Part shown: positions 45,516 through 53,758 of the stretch, piece by piece
How the letters are laid out: the number at the start of each line of letters is the position of its first letter
How positions within the stretch are numbered: the first letter of the stretch is position 1
Source of the DNA: Persicitalea sp038235275
GTDB lineage: Bacteria; Bacteroidota; Bacteroidia; Cytophagales; Spirosomataceae
Direction: 5' to 3'
Assembly: GCA_038235275.1 (NCBI GenBank)
Contig: JBBSUC010000024.1
Span: 1 to 64,000 of the forward strand
Length of the DNA stretch: 64,000 nt
The notes under the pieces: generated by a model
Seen by the model: only the letters and a program-made list of their open reading frames with translations
Told to the model about the DNA's origin: nothing
Databases searched by the model: none
Translations under genes and position numbers: made by a program

Positions 45516-45938
45516 ATGAAAAGCTTAATCCTTACGCTGGCTTTTGGCTTTGCGCTTACCCTGACGACGGCAAACGCCCAGGTGTCCTTCTCCCAGGATT
45601 CGACCGAGTTGTTTACCAAAAACGAAAACCTTTACGTAAAGGGGCAGCTAGACGCTGAGCGGAACTATCACAAATACAAGGGCGCCGGAACCGGAACTTT
45701 GATAGCAAGTTTGGTATCACCGCTCATAGGTTTGGTTCCCGCTATCATTTGCTCGGCAAACTCCCCCAAAACCGAAAATTTGGGATATCCCAATGAAAAC
45801 CTCCTCAAGCAGCAGGAGTATTACCTCGGATACACGCAGAAAGCCAAGAAAATTAAACAAAGGAAGGTTTGGACGAACTGGGGAATCGGCTTCGGAGCAA
45901 ACCTTATTGCTGTTTTGATCATCGCGGCAGGAAACTAA
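45516..45938 (+). CDS. Small exported hypothetical protein
   Basis: From the ATG at 45516 (MKSLILTLAFGFALTL) the protein has 140 residues and a signal peptide ending NAQ. An in-frame start 66 bp upstream lies inside the promoter and was rejected. The mature part has two hydrophobic stretches (about 53-73 and 124-138) around a charged middle, so it may be membrane associated. The segment LIASLVSPLIGLVPAIICSA is Pro- and Gly-bearing. I do not recognise the family. A bidirectional terminator follows. Confidence 0.78.
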   Translation: MKSLILTLAFGFALTLTTANAQVSFSQDSTELFTKNENLYVKGQLDAERNYHKYKGAGTGTLIASLVSPLIGLVPAIICSANSPKTENLGYPNENLLKQQEYYLGYTQKAKKIKQRKVWTNWGIGFGANLIAVLIIAAGN

Positions 45939-45968
45939 ATATTTTCACTACTTGATCGCGTAAAAAAT

Positions 45969-46000
45969 GAAAAAGGCAAGCCATCTGGCTTGCCTTTTTC
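45969..46000. terminator. Bidirectional terminator between convergent genes
   Basis: A perfect 14-bp stem (GAAAAAGGCAAGCC with GGCTTGCCTTTTTC) and a 4-nt loop lies 31 bp past the stop of the exported hypothetical gene and 24 bp from the stop of the convergent lipoprotein gene. The A- and T-runs allow termination on both strands. Confidence 0.93.
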
Positions 46001-46023
46001 ATTACCTTTCAAAAATTCTACTT

Positions 46024-46485
46024 TCATTTCACTACCGGCTCAAAAACCAGATTGGCTGATTGGTTCACCCCATTGACTGGAATCAGGTTATTGAGCGTCA
46101 TCTTGGCCCGGCTCAATTCTTTGATGCCAAATTTCCCATTAAAAGCGTTCACCTCGATGTCTAGAATCTGATCCCTCTCTTTTAGATACCAAGTTCCCCC
46201 GTTAACAACCTGCCGGGAAGTGCGGTCAATGGCTTTGGTTACGTTATTATCAAAAAACTGAATGTCGAAAAGATAAATGGCGAGCGTTTCAATCCCCAGT
46301 TGGTTTTGGGGAATCGTTTTTCCCGCAGCATCTGTAACATTGACCAATCGCCACGGGTTTGTGATTAACACCTTACCCTTAGCAGTACCCGTATCTGGTT
46401 TCAGCGGGTCATTGCTACCTTTATCACAAGCGGTAACCAATAGTAGAAAGGAGAGGACGAGAAGCAGAGACTTGGTAGTTTTCAT
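46024..46485 (-). CDS. Small lipoprotein of unknown function
   Basis: The 153-residue protein has a lipobox VTAC (Cys at about 20). The mature part reads like a single beta-rich domain with NPWRLVNVTDAAGKTI, FDIQFFDNNVTKAID, GGTWYLKERDQILDIEV and a hydrophobic end. This pattern resembles lipocalin-like Bacteroidota proteins, but I would not name it. A candidate -7 box, TACTTTTG on the minus strand (complement of 46533-46540), lies 48 bp before the start. It is divergent from the T9SS protein gene. Confidence 0.8.
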   Translation of the reverse strand: MKTTKSLLLVLSFLLLVTACDKGSNDPLKPDTGTAKGKVLITNPWRLVNVTDAAGKTIPQNQLGIETLAIYLFDIQFFDNNVTKAIDRTSRQVVNGGTWYLKERDQILDIEVNAFNGKFGIKELSRAKMTLNNLIPVNGVNQSANLVFEPVVK

Positions 46486-46500
46486 GGAGTATCTTTACGG

Positions 46501-46556
46501 TTAGGGATTACGGCTTTTGGTGCTGTTATTTGCAAAAGTAACGAATTAGGGATTAC
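46501..46556. repeat. Pair of 11-bp direct repeats in a divergent promoter region
   Basis: TTAGGGATTAC occurs at 46501-46511 and again at 46546-46556, 45 bp apart. The candidate -7 box of the lipoprotein gene lies between them. The repeats could be operator sites for a shared regulator of the lipoprotein and the T9SS gene, or a small duplication. Confidence 0.4.
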
Positions 46557-46561
46557 AAACG

Positions 46562-48238
46562 ATGCCCGCTTTCATGCGTTTTTTTATAAAAAATATTTAC
46601 CTGTTACTCGGTACATTCTTGGTTATCAGCGCCAAGACAAGCCATTCTCAATCCTGTACTCCCGATTTTGTCCTGAAACCGGTATCGGAAAACAACCATA
46701 TCGACTGGAAGAAATTCCCAGAATTTTCTCTGCCATTTACGATCATTTATAATGGTCCGCGCTTCGGAGATAATGAATCGCAACCGCTCAAGCACGGATT
46801 TAGTCACCTTGCGCATTTCAGCGGCCCCGAAGCCAATAACTTGCCCGTCGGCAAGCGCGCCCTGCTGTGGAATAGCGTGGCCAGCATCGACGGCTCCAAT
46901 CAGCCTTGGTCAGTGCTGGGCTTAGAAAGCCCCTGGGGAAACGATACGGCTACCTACCGGCGGCATTGGGATCGTTACATTGGTGATATGGCCAACCTGT
47001 TCGACGACTCGCGCGGCAGCGGCGTCCCCCGCGCCGACCTCATTTGTCTGGATGTGGAGCGAATTCAGGAGCTCGACCGTGATATTCTTGCTCTCAAACG
47101 CGATGGCCGAATTCCGCAGGGCTACCGCGACCTGACGGACGAAAAGTTTCTCACCACTTACAAAAAAGACATCCGCTGGTGGTACACCGAGGCGACCAAA
47201 TATCTCAGAAATAAGGGAATTTTAGCTTCTACCAAACTGACCAGTTACAGCGATGTTCCGGTGCGTGGCACCTGGCTCAATGTAACGGCCAACAGTTGGC
47301 AAGACTGGACGACCAACCGCCAGCGCACGCACTACCTCATGCAGGACGAGTCGGGGAAAATTGGCGGCCCTTTTTACGATCAAATGAATATCCTGACCCC
47401 GTCGGCCTATTACTTCTATCCTTACGACAACCCACTGGGCAAGGACTACTTATCCTACCTACTGTTTCAAATCGAAGCAAACCGGGCTTGGAGTGACAAG
47501 CCCATCGTCCCCTTCGTGTGGCTCCGCTACCATGACAGTTTCGTCCCCGGTTCGCCCCAAATCCCCAAGTTCATGGCCGAAGCGACGGCCATTTTTCCTT
47601 TCTTCTCGGGGGCAAAGGGGCTGTGGCTTTGGGAAAATCCATTTTTTGAGGGGAACCGTCAGGAGAATTACGCGACCTACGAACATTTTGTCAATGGTTT
47701 GTACCGACTTTCCCGCTTCGGCGATATGTTTCGGGGGAATTACGAGTTGGTTAGCCCCATGTCGGCCCGCGACCACATGGAACGCCGCAACCCAATTTGG
47801 CGCGGCGTGGTTAAGGACGGTCGCATTCTCATCGCGGCCCAGAATACCTACGCCGGTGAATCGCAGCAAACCGAGTTGGAAGTAACCTACAAGCAATGGA
47901 CCAAAACCATCACGCTGCAAGGTCGCCAAGTTTTCCTCTGCCAGTTCGACTTGGCCGATGTCGTGTCGGCCCTGGACTCCTCCCTGGCCGCAGCCACAAT
48001 TTATCCCAATCCCACCGCCCAGACCGTTTTTGTCAATATAACCAGTGCCAGCACCCAAAGCGAAGTGAAGTTTGAATTATTTGACACAAAAGGTGCCGTC
48101 TTGAAATCGCAAACTTCTACCACGCAAAGAGGCGACCACCGTTATCAATTCGATCTTCCGAAAGTCACACGCGGTACGTATTTGATCAGGGTGAGTTCCG
48201 AGCGAACTTCCATCACAAAACATATTTTTGTCGAGTAG
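46562..48238 (+). CDS. T9SS type A sorting domain protein with an unrecognised, possibly glycosidase-like domain
   Basis: The 558-residue protein has a signal peptide (an ATG at 46574 is equally good) and a C-terminal type A sorting domain of about 80 residues (ATIYPNPTAQTVFVNI, then TRGTYLIRVSSE). The central domain (about 30-450) has ALLWNSVASIDG, DLICLDVERIQELDRDILAL, KLTSYSDVPVRGTW and PFVWLRYHDS, and looks like a TIM-barrel glycoside hydrolase: an Asp-x-Glu pair sits on a strand end in LDVERI. I cannot name the family. It is probably secreted and surface-bound, acting on a polysaccharide. It is followed by a thioredoxin/glycosidase-fold gene after 15 bp. Confidence 0.83.
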   Translation: MPAFMRFFIKNIYLLLGTFLVISAKTSHSQSCTPDFVLKPVSENNHIDWKKFPEFSLPFTIIYNGPRFGDNESQPLKHGFSHLAHFSGPEANNLPVGKRALLWNSVASIDGSNQPWSVLGLESPWGNDTATYRRHWDRYIGDMANLFDDSRGSGVPRADLICLDVERIQELDRDILALKRDGRIPQGYRDLTDEKFLTTYKKDIRWWYTEATKYLRNKGILASTKLTSYSDVPVRGTWLNVTANSWQDWTTNRQRTHYLMQDESGKIGGPFYDQMNILTPSAYYFYPYDNPLGKDYLSYLLFQIEANRAWSDKPIVPFVWLRYHDSFVPGSPQIPKFMAEATAIFPFFSGAKGLWLWENPFFEGNRQENYATYEHFVNGLYRLSRFGDMFRGNYELVSPMSARDHMERRNPIWRGVVKDGRILIAAQNTYAGESQQTELEVTYKQWTKTITLQGRQVFLCQFDLADVVSALDSSLAAATIYPNPTAQTVFVNITSASTQSEVKFELFDTKGAVLKSQTSTTQRGDHRYQFDLPKVTRGTYLIRVSSERTSITKHIFVE

Positions 48239-48253
48239 CTAACAGGATAAATA

Positions 48254-50260
48254 ATGAACAACCTAGCCCAGGAAACCAGTCCCTACTTACTGCAACACGC
48301 CAATAATCCCGTAGACTGGTATCCCTGGGGCGATGATGCTTTGACAAAAGCCCGCTCCGAGAACAAACCTATTCTGGTCAGTATCGGCTATTCGGCCTGT
48401 CACTGGTGTCACGTTATGGAGCGCGAAAGCTTTGAGCAGGAAAGCGTAGCGAGAGTGATGAACGAAAACCTGGTGTGCATCAAAGTCGATCGCGAGGAAC
48501 GACCCGACATCGACGCCATTTATATGGATGCCGTGCACCTCATGGGCGTTCGCGGAGGCTGGCCGCTGAATGTTTTCCTGATGCCCGACGCGAAGCCCTT
48601 CTACGGCGTCACCTATCTCCCACCCCAGAATTGGGTGCAGTTAGTGGGCAGCATTCGCAATGCTTTCGACCAGCATCACGCCGAATTGACGCAGTCAGCG
48701 GAAGGATTTGCCGAGAGTCTGCAAACGAGCGAAATAGAGAAATATGGCCTGATGGCTGTCGATTCAAATTATACAGAATCGGCCCTGGATGGGATGTTCG
48801 AGCGGCTGAAAGCGCAATTTGATACTCAGGATGGCGGCATGGATCGCGCCCCGAAGTTTCCCATGCCTTCGATTTATAAATTTCTGCTGCGCTACTATGA
48901 CATCACCCAGAATCCCGAAGCGCTGGCCCAAATTGAACTGACGCTGAACCGCATCGCGCTGGGTGGAATTTACGATCACGTTGGTGGTGGTTGGGCGCGC
49001 TACTCGGTGGACGGCGAGTGGTTTATCCCGCATTTTGAAAAAATGCTCTACGACAACGCCCAACTGCTGAGTACTTACGCCGAGGCCTATTCTCTCACCC
49101 AAAATCCGCTTTACGCCGACCGCCTTCGCCATACCTTCACCTGGCTTGTTTCCGAAATGCGAAGTGAGGAAGGTGGCTATTATTCGGCCCTCGATGCCGA
49201 CAGCGAAGGCATAGAAGGAAAGTTTTACGTTTGGCGAGCCAAAGAATTACAGGAAATTCTGGGCGATGATTTCGAGTGGTTTGCGCCGATTTACGACATT
49301 ACCGACGCGGGAAACTGGGAACACGGCCTCAACCATCTTCACCTCACGCAGGATGCGGAAGTCGTTGCCAAGGCCAAAGGGCTTTTTTCCGAAAACTTTG
49401 TGGACAAATACTTCGACGCATTAAAGAAACTGGAAATTAGCCGCCGTGTACGCATTCGGCCCGGCCTGGACGATAAAATCCTGGCCTCCTGGAACGGCTT
49501 GCTGCTGAAAGGCTTGGTCGATTCCTTCCGCGCCTTGGGCTACGAACCCATTCGTGACCAAGCCGTAACTCTTGGTAACTTTCTGCGGGATAAAATGCTG
49601 AAAGACGGAAAACTTTTTCATAGCTACAAAGACGGAAAGGCTACTATCAAGGGATTTTTGGAGGATTACGCGGCAGTCGCCGAGGGTTGGGTGGCCCTGT
49701 ACCAAATTTCGTTTGACGAGCAATGGCTGCACCTTGCTGAAAAGCTCCTGGATGAAACGATCGCCAATTTCTACGACGAGGCCGACGGCTTCTTTTTCTT
49801 CACCGATGCCCAAGCCGAGGAACTGATCGCCCGCAAAAAAGAAATAATAGACAATGTCATTCCTAGTTCCAACTCGATTCTAGCCCAAGCACTTTATCAA
49901 GCGGGGATCTTGCTGAATCGGGAAGATTTTGTAGAAAAAGCCGATGCAATGCTGAACAAAATGTCCCGGCTGCTACGTACCGATATTCAGGTCGCCACCA
50001 ATTGGGCATCCCTTTACGCCCAGCGCGCCTCCCCAACCGCCGAAATAGTCATCGTCGGACCTGACTACGAGAATCTAAGAAAAAATTTCGACCGCTTTTT
50101 CGTCCCAAACAAAGTAATGGCTGGCGCAGAGTCTAGTTCAAATCTTCCGCTGTTAGAAGGCCGAACGGCAGTTGACAACCGCACCACCATTTACGTTTGC
50201 TTTAATAAAACCTGCCAATTACCCGTGTATAGTGTTGAGGAAGCGTTAAAGCTTTTGTGA
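48254..50260 (+). CDS. YyaL/SSP411-type thioredoxin and six-hairpin glycosidase-fold protein (DUF255)
   Basis: The 668-residue protein begins with the family-typical NNLAQETSPYLLQHANNPVDW. A thioredoxin-like domain follows, with a CHWC motif at 49-52 in SIGYSACHWCHVMERESF. The long C-terminal part is an alpha/alpha six-hairpin region (GGIYDHVGGGWARYSVDGEW, HFEKMLYDNAQLL, ALDADSEGIEGKFYVW, DDKILASWNGLLL). The family is widespread (human SPATA20); its reaction is unknown. There is no signal peptide, so it is cytoplasmic. It starts 15 bp after the T9SS gene and may share its transcript. Confidence 0.93.
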   Translation: MNNLAQETSPYLLQHANNPVDWYPWGDDALTKARSENKPILVSIGYSACHWCHVMERESFEQESVARVMNENLVCIKVDREERPDIDAIYMDAVHLMGVRGGWPLNVFLMPDAKPFYGVTYLPPQNWVQLVGSIRNAFDQHHAELTQSAEGFAESLQTSEIEKYGLMAVDSNYTESALDGMFERLKAQFDTQDGGMDRAPKFPMPSIYKFLLRYYDITQNPEALAQIELTLNRIALGGIYDHVGGGWARYSVDGEWFIPHFEKMLYDNAQLLSTYAEAYSLTQNPLYADRLRHTFTWLVSEMRSEEGGYYSALDADSEGIEGKFYVWRAKELQEILGDDFEWFAPIYDITDAGNWEHGLNHLHLTQDAEVVAKAKGLFSENFVDKYFDALKKLEISRRVRIRPGLDDKILASWNGLLLKGLVDSFRALGYEPIRDQAVTLGNFLRDKMLKDGKLFHSYKDGKATIKGFLEDYAAVAEGWVALYQISFDEQWLHLAEKLLDETIANFYDEADGFFFFTDAQAEELIARKKEIIDNVIPSSNSILAQALYQAGILLNREDFVEKADAMLNKMSRLLRTDIQVATNWASLYAQRASPTAEIVIVGPDYENLRKNFDRFFVPNKVMAGAESSSNLPLLEGRTAVDNRTTIYVCFNKTCQLPVYSVEEALKLL

Positions 50261-50322
50261 TGTTGGATGCAGGGCGTTGGACGCGCTAAAATCCAAAGTA
50301 TAACCGCATCGGCGAATCGGTC

Positions 50323-50910
50323 TTACTTTAATCTCCCCGGGTTTTCATTAATAAATGCCCCCCAGCCGCCTTTTTTATTTTTAGAAGAAATTGAGGTTCC
50401 TAACGAAGCCGGGGAATTAGCGTGGTAATGGTGGCAAATCGCGATGGCAATGCCATCGGTGGCGTCCATAAATTCGCGACTCAATTCTGTTTGTAGAATA
50501 TTTTCCAGCATGTAGGCCACTTGTTCTTTGCTGGCGTTGCCGTTGCCCGTCACTGATTGCTTAACTTTTTTAGGCGAATACTCAACGATTGGAATATCCC
50601 GCGAGAGTGCGGCAGCCATAGCCACGCCTTGCGCCCTGCCCAATTTGAGCATAGATTGCGCATTTTTTCCATAAAACGGATCTTCGACGGCCATTTCGTC
50701 CGGCAGGTACTCGTCGATAACCTGAATCATTCGCTCGAAAATTTTCTTCAGTTTCAGTTCGTGGGTCGTATATTTGTTCAACTTGATAACCCCGTATTGC
50801 ACCAACTTAATCTGCTGGCCTGTAACCTGAATTACACCGTAACCCATCACCTGTGTACCAGGATCCACACCCAAAATTATTTTTTCGCCGCCTGGCTTTA
50901 CACTAATCAT
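50323..50910 (-). CDS. ruvC: Crossover junction endodeoxyribonuclease RuvC
   Basis: RuvC cuts Holliday junctions during recombination as part of the RuvABC complex. From the ATG at 50910 the protein has 195 residues. Catalytic acidic residues lie in LGVDPGTQVMGYGVI, AVEDPFYGKNAQSMLKLGRA and the C-terminal DATDGIAIAICHHY. A start 90 bp upstream gives an odd leader and was rejected. The C-terminal tail is slightly longer and basic. The gene is divergent from the flippase-like gene, with only one base between their start codons. Confidence 0.95.
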   Translation of the reverse strand: MISVKPGGEKIILGVDPGTQVMGYGVIQVTGQQIKLVQYGVIKLNKYTTHELKLKKIFERMIQVIDEYLPDEMAVEDPFYGKNAQSMLKLGRAQGVAMAAALSRDIPIVEYSPKKVKQSVTGNGNASKEQVAYMLENILQTELSREFMDATDGIAIAICHHYHANSPASLGTSISSKNKKGGWGAFINENPGRLK

Positions 50911-50911
50911 C

Positions 50912-51913
50912 TTGCAAGATAGCCAACTCCTGCCGCCAAAAGAAAAATCCCCTACGGCCCGGTGGTGGCGATTGGCGAAGTGGGTCGTTACTTTGCTCAT
51001 TGTCAGCTATATTTTCAAGGTATTTCAAAATCCAGACAGCGACCTATCGAAAGTATTTCCTTTGCTACGCTCCTTATTCACGAGCGCAAATCTCCTCGCA
51101 TTGATTTTGCTTTTTCTGTTGGTGCCCCTCAATTGGACCCTGGAAAGTGTCAAATGGCAATTCCTGGCCCAAAAGGTGCTCCCAATTTCTTTTTGCGAAG
51201 CCTTCCGTAGTACGCTTACGGGCCTGGCGGTAGGCGTGGCTGTTCCCGCCCAACTGGGCGACACCGTTGGACGCATTACCTCGCTTCGCTCCAAAGCCCG
51301 GCTTCGTACCCTGGGCGCGGCGCTGATTTCCAACGGTATTCAGTTTTACGTATCTATTCTGGGTGGGGCAGTTTGCTGGTTTTGGCGAGGAAATATTTTT
51401 GGTTTTTCTCCCGGAATATCCTCGGCGATTACTATTTTACTAATCACAATCCTTGCCTGTGGCGCGTTACTTGGTATTTTTCGGCACAGATTACTCGAAT
51501 GGCGCAGCGATCGCCCGTGGGCGCAAAAATTGAAGAAAAACCTACACGTGATTCAACAATATTCATCCCAAGAATTAGTTATTGCCTTAACCATAGGACT
51601 TGCGCGTTACCTTGTTTTTGTGGCTCAATACGTCCTGGCGCTGGGCTTATTCAATCTCCCGATTTCCTGGCTGGATATTCTGACTGGCGTGGGGTTGGCT
51701 TATTTAGTGAAAACTATGCTACCAGCTATCAACGCGATTGGCGATTTGGGCATCCGCCAATTTACCGCCCTCTACGTTTTTGCGCCCTACCATCTGTCTT
51801 CTGAGAAAATTATCGCGGCGACTTTTCTGATTTGGCTCATCAATATTTTGGCACCATTATTAGTGGGCGTCTATTTCATCTGGAAATTAAAATGGAGCGC
51901 CAAGTATGCCTAG
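50912..51913 (+). CDS. LPG-synthase/flippase-like membrane protein (UPF0104 type)
   Basis: The 333-residue protein has about eight membrane helices. It belongs to the lysylphosphatidylglycerol synthase transmembrane group, with LNWTLESVKWQFLAQ, GLAVGVAVPAQLGDTVGRI and TMLPAINAIGDLGIRQFTAL. The only supported start is the TTG at 50912; no in-frame ATG exists downstream in the first 65 residues, or upstream to a stop at 50840-50842. It is followed by overlapping glycosyltransferase and deacetylase genes, so a role in moving or modifying lipid-linked sugars is likely by context. The short spacing to ruvC means both promoters lie in each other's coding DNA. Confidence 0.82.
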   Translation: MQDSQLLPPKEKSPTARWWRLAKWVVTLLIVSYIFKVFQNPDSDLSKVFPLLRSLFTSANLLALILLFLLVPLNWTLESVKWQFLAQKVLPISFCEAFRSTLTGLAVGVAVPAQLGDTVGRITSLRSKARLRTLGAALISNGIQFYVSILGGAVCWFWRGNIFGFSPGISSAITILLITILACGALLGIFRHRLLEWRSDRPWAQKLKKNLHVIQQYSSQELVIALTIGLARYLVFVAQYVLALGLFNLPISWLDILTGVGLAYLVKTMLPAINAIGDLGIRQFTALYVFAPYHLSSEKIIAATFLIWLINILAPLLVGVYFIWKLKWSAKYA

Positions 51914-53054
51914 CATTTTGTTAATCCTGACGCTTATACCCCCGCTTCTGGTCAGTACCTATGCGCTGTTTACATTGACCCTTTGGATGTATTGGCTAAA
52001 AATCCCCCGACCTGTTTCTGTTTTCAAGCCCCCAACTACATCCATCACAGTCATCATCCCAGTCAGAAATGAAGCCAACCATATCGGTTCTTTGTTAAAA
52101 GACCTTTCGCAACAAAATTATGATCAGACCTTATTCGAGGTAATTGTGGCGAATGATGGGTCCACCGACAATACTGCTTACGTGCTGGATGCCTTCAAAA
52201 AGAACAGTAGTATTTCTCTAACGGTCATAGATTTAGATCAAAAAATAAAGTCCGCCTCACCCAAAAAGCGAGCCATCAAGGTGGCTCTGCATCAAGCAAA
52301 TGGCCAACTCATCGTCACCACCGACGGTGACTGCCGCGTAGGGCCCGAATGGCTTAGCAGCATCGCCGAGGCATACGAAAGTCTCGACGCCAAACTTATC
52401 AGTGGACCCGTTACTTTCGTCGCCGAAACTTCCCTGACCGACCACCTACAAACCGTGGAATTTTCGAGTCTGATCGGTAGTGGGGCCGCATCCATCGAGG
52501 CCGGGACACCCTCGATGTGCAATGGAGCGAACCTGGCCTACGAAAAGAAAGCGTTCGAAGAAGTGGGTGGCTTTGCCGGAAACGAGCATATCGCCTCAGG
52601 TGATGATGAGTTCCTGATGCACAAAATCGCGGAACGTTATCCTGGCACCATTCATTTTTTGAAAGACGCGCGGGCCATTGTCCGTACAACCCCTCATTCG
52701 AGTTGGCAGGATTTTTTTCATCAGCGCAAGCGCTGGGCAAGTAAGTGGAAACACTACCAAAATCCGGCAGTTACGGCATTAGCTGTTTACATTTACCTCT
52801 GCAATACGGCTTTGATCGCCGCACTAGTTTTGGGTATTTATGGCTTGCTACCCTGGTGGCATATTCTTATTGTATTTCTGATAAAATGGCTCCCTGAATG
52901 GTTATTTATTGGTACCGTTCTCGCTTTCTTAAAGAAATCCTACTCAGTTTTCTATGTTATTTTAGTTCAAGTATTTTATCCTTTCTACGTTACTTTCTTT
53001 GGCATCGTAGCCCAACAGCCTAGTTATAGTTGGAAAGGTAGAGAGTTGCAGTAA
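51906..53054 (+). CDS. Membrane-bound family 2 glycosyltransferase
   Basis: The 382-residue protein has an N-terminal membrane helix, a GT-A catalytic domain with ITVIIPVRNEANHIGSLL, VANDGSTDNT and a TTDGDCRVG metal-binding motif, then SGDDEFLMHKIA and the QRKRW acceptor motif. Two or three C-terminal membrane helices follow. QxxRW marks a processive or polyprenyl/lipid-acting GT2. Its ATG overlaps the end of the flippase-like gene by 8 bp, so translational coupling is likely. It probably builds an envelope glycolipid or exopolysaccharide; the sugar is unknown. Confidence 0.92.
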   Translation: MPSILLILTLIPPLLVSTYALFTLTLWMYWLKIPRPVSVFKPPTTSITVIIPVRNEANHIGSLLKDLSQQNYDQTLFEVIVANDGSTDNTAYVLDAFKKNSSISLTVIDLDQKIKSASPKKRAIKVALHQANGQLIVTTDGDCRVGPEWLSSIAEAYESLDAKLISGPVTFVAETSLTDHLQTVEFSSLIGSGAASIEAGTPSMCNGANLAYEKKAFEEVGGFAGNEHIASGDDEFLMHKIAERYPGTIHFLKDARAIVRTTPHSSWQDFFHQRKRWASKWKHYQNPAVTALAVYIYLCNTALIAALVLGIYGLLPWWHILIVFLIKWLPEWLFIGTVLAFLKKSYSVFYVILVQVFYPFYVTFFGIVAQQPSYSWKGRELQ

Positions 53055-53097
53055 TTTTTTAATTTTTAGGGTATCACCAACTTTACTATAAGTTTCT

Positions 53098-53721
53098 TTG
53101 CCAAGTTTATTCTTACATAAATCTCCTTCCATTCTACGGGCTTTTTATCCAAAATTTCTTTGGCGCATGCCGTCGAATGAAAAATCTATTTACCTCACCT
53201 TTGATGATGGCCCCATTCCGGAGGTGACAGAGTTCGTGCTGGATATGTTGGGAAAATATCAGGCGAAAGCCACCTTTTTTTGTATTGGCGACAATATTCG
53301 TAAGAATCCGGCCATTTTTGAAAAAACCAGAAAACAAGGCCATTCCATTGGAAACCACACTTTTAATCACTTAAATGGTTGGTATACCGGCAATGAAGAC
53401 TATTTAGCTAACGTCGCGCTCTGCGACGAACAACTGTCCATTCAGACCAATCTTTTTCGACCGCCCTATGGTCGCATCAAAAAATCACAGGCTCGGGAAT
53501 TATTGCCTACAAAGAGAATTGTCATGTGGGACGTATTGAGTGGTGATTTTTCACCCAATATTACTCCCGATAGATGTCTGAATATGACATTAAAACACAC
53601 CAACCCAGGATCAATTCTATTGTTTCATGATAGTGTAAAAGCAAGTGCTAATTTGCTGTACACTCTACCGCGCATATTGGCGCATTTCACTAGTCAAGGC
53701 TACGAATTCAAAAGTTTGTAG
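53098..53721 (+). CDS. Polysaccharide deacetylase (NodB family, CE4)
   Basis: The 207-residue protein has the five NodB motifs: TFDDGP (Asp-Asp), HSIGNHTFNH (metal His), FRPPYGR, WDVLSGDFSP and ILLFHDS. It removes N-acetyl groups from sugar polymers or glycolipids with a metal ion. The TTG at 53098 is the supported start, as relatives begin with a similar hydrophobic LHKSPSILR part; the ATG at 53167 would cut that off. No signal peptide is clear, so the site of action is uncertain. It sits between two glycosyltransferase genes. Confidence 0.9.
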   Translation: MPSLFLHKSPSILRAFYPKFLWRMPSNEKSIYLTFDDGPIPEVTEFVLDMLGKYQAKATFFCIGDNIRKNPAIFEKTRKQGHSIGNHTFNHLNGWYTGNEDYLANVALCDEQLSIQTNLFRPPYGRIKKSQARELLPTKRIVMWDVLSGDFSPNITPDRCLNMTLKHTNPGSILLFHDSVKASANLLYTLPRILAHFTSQGYEFKSL

Positions 53722-53758
53722 AGACGTAATACATTACGTACGGCTGAGTCAAAAACAA

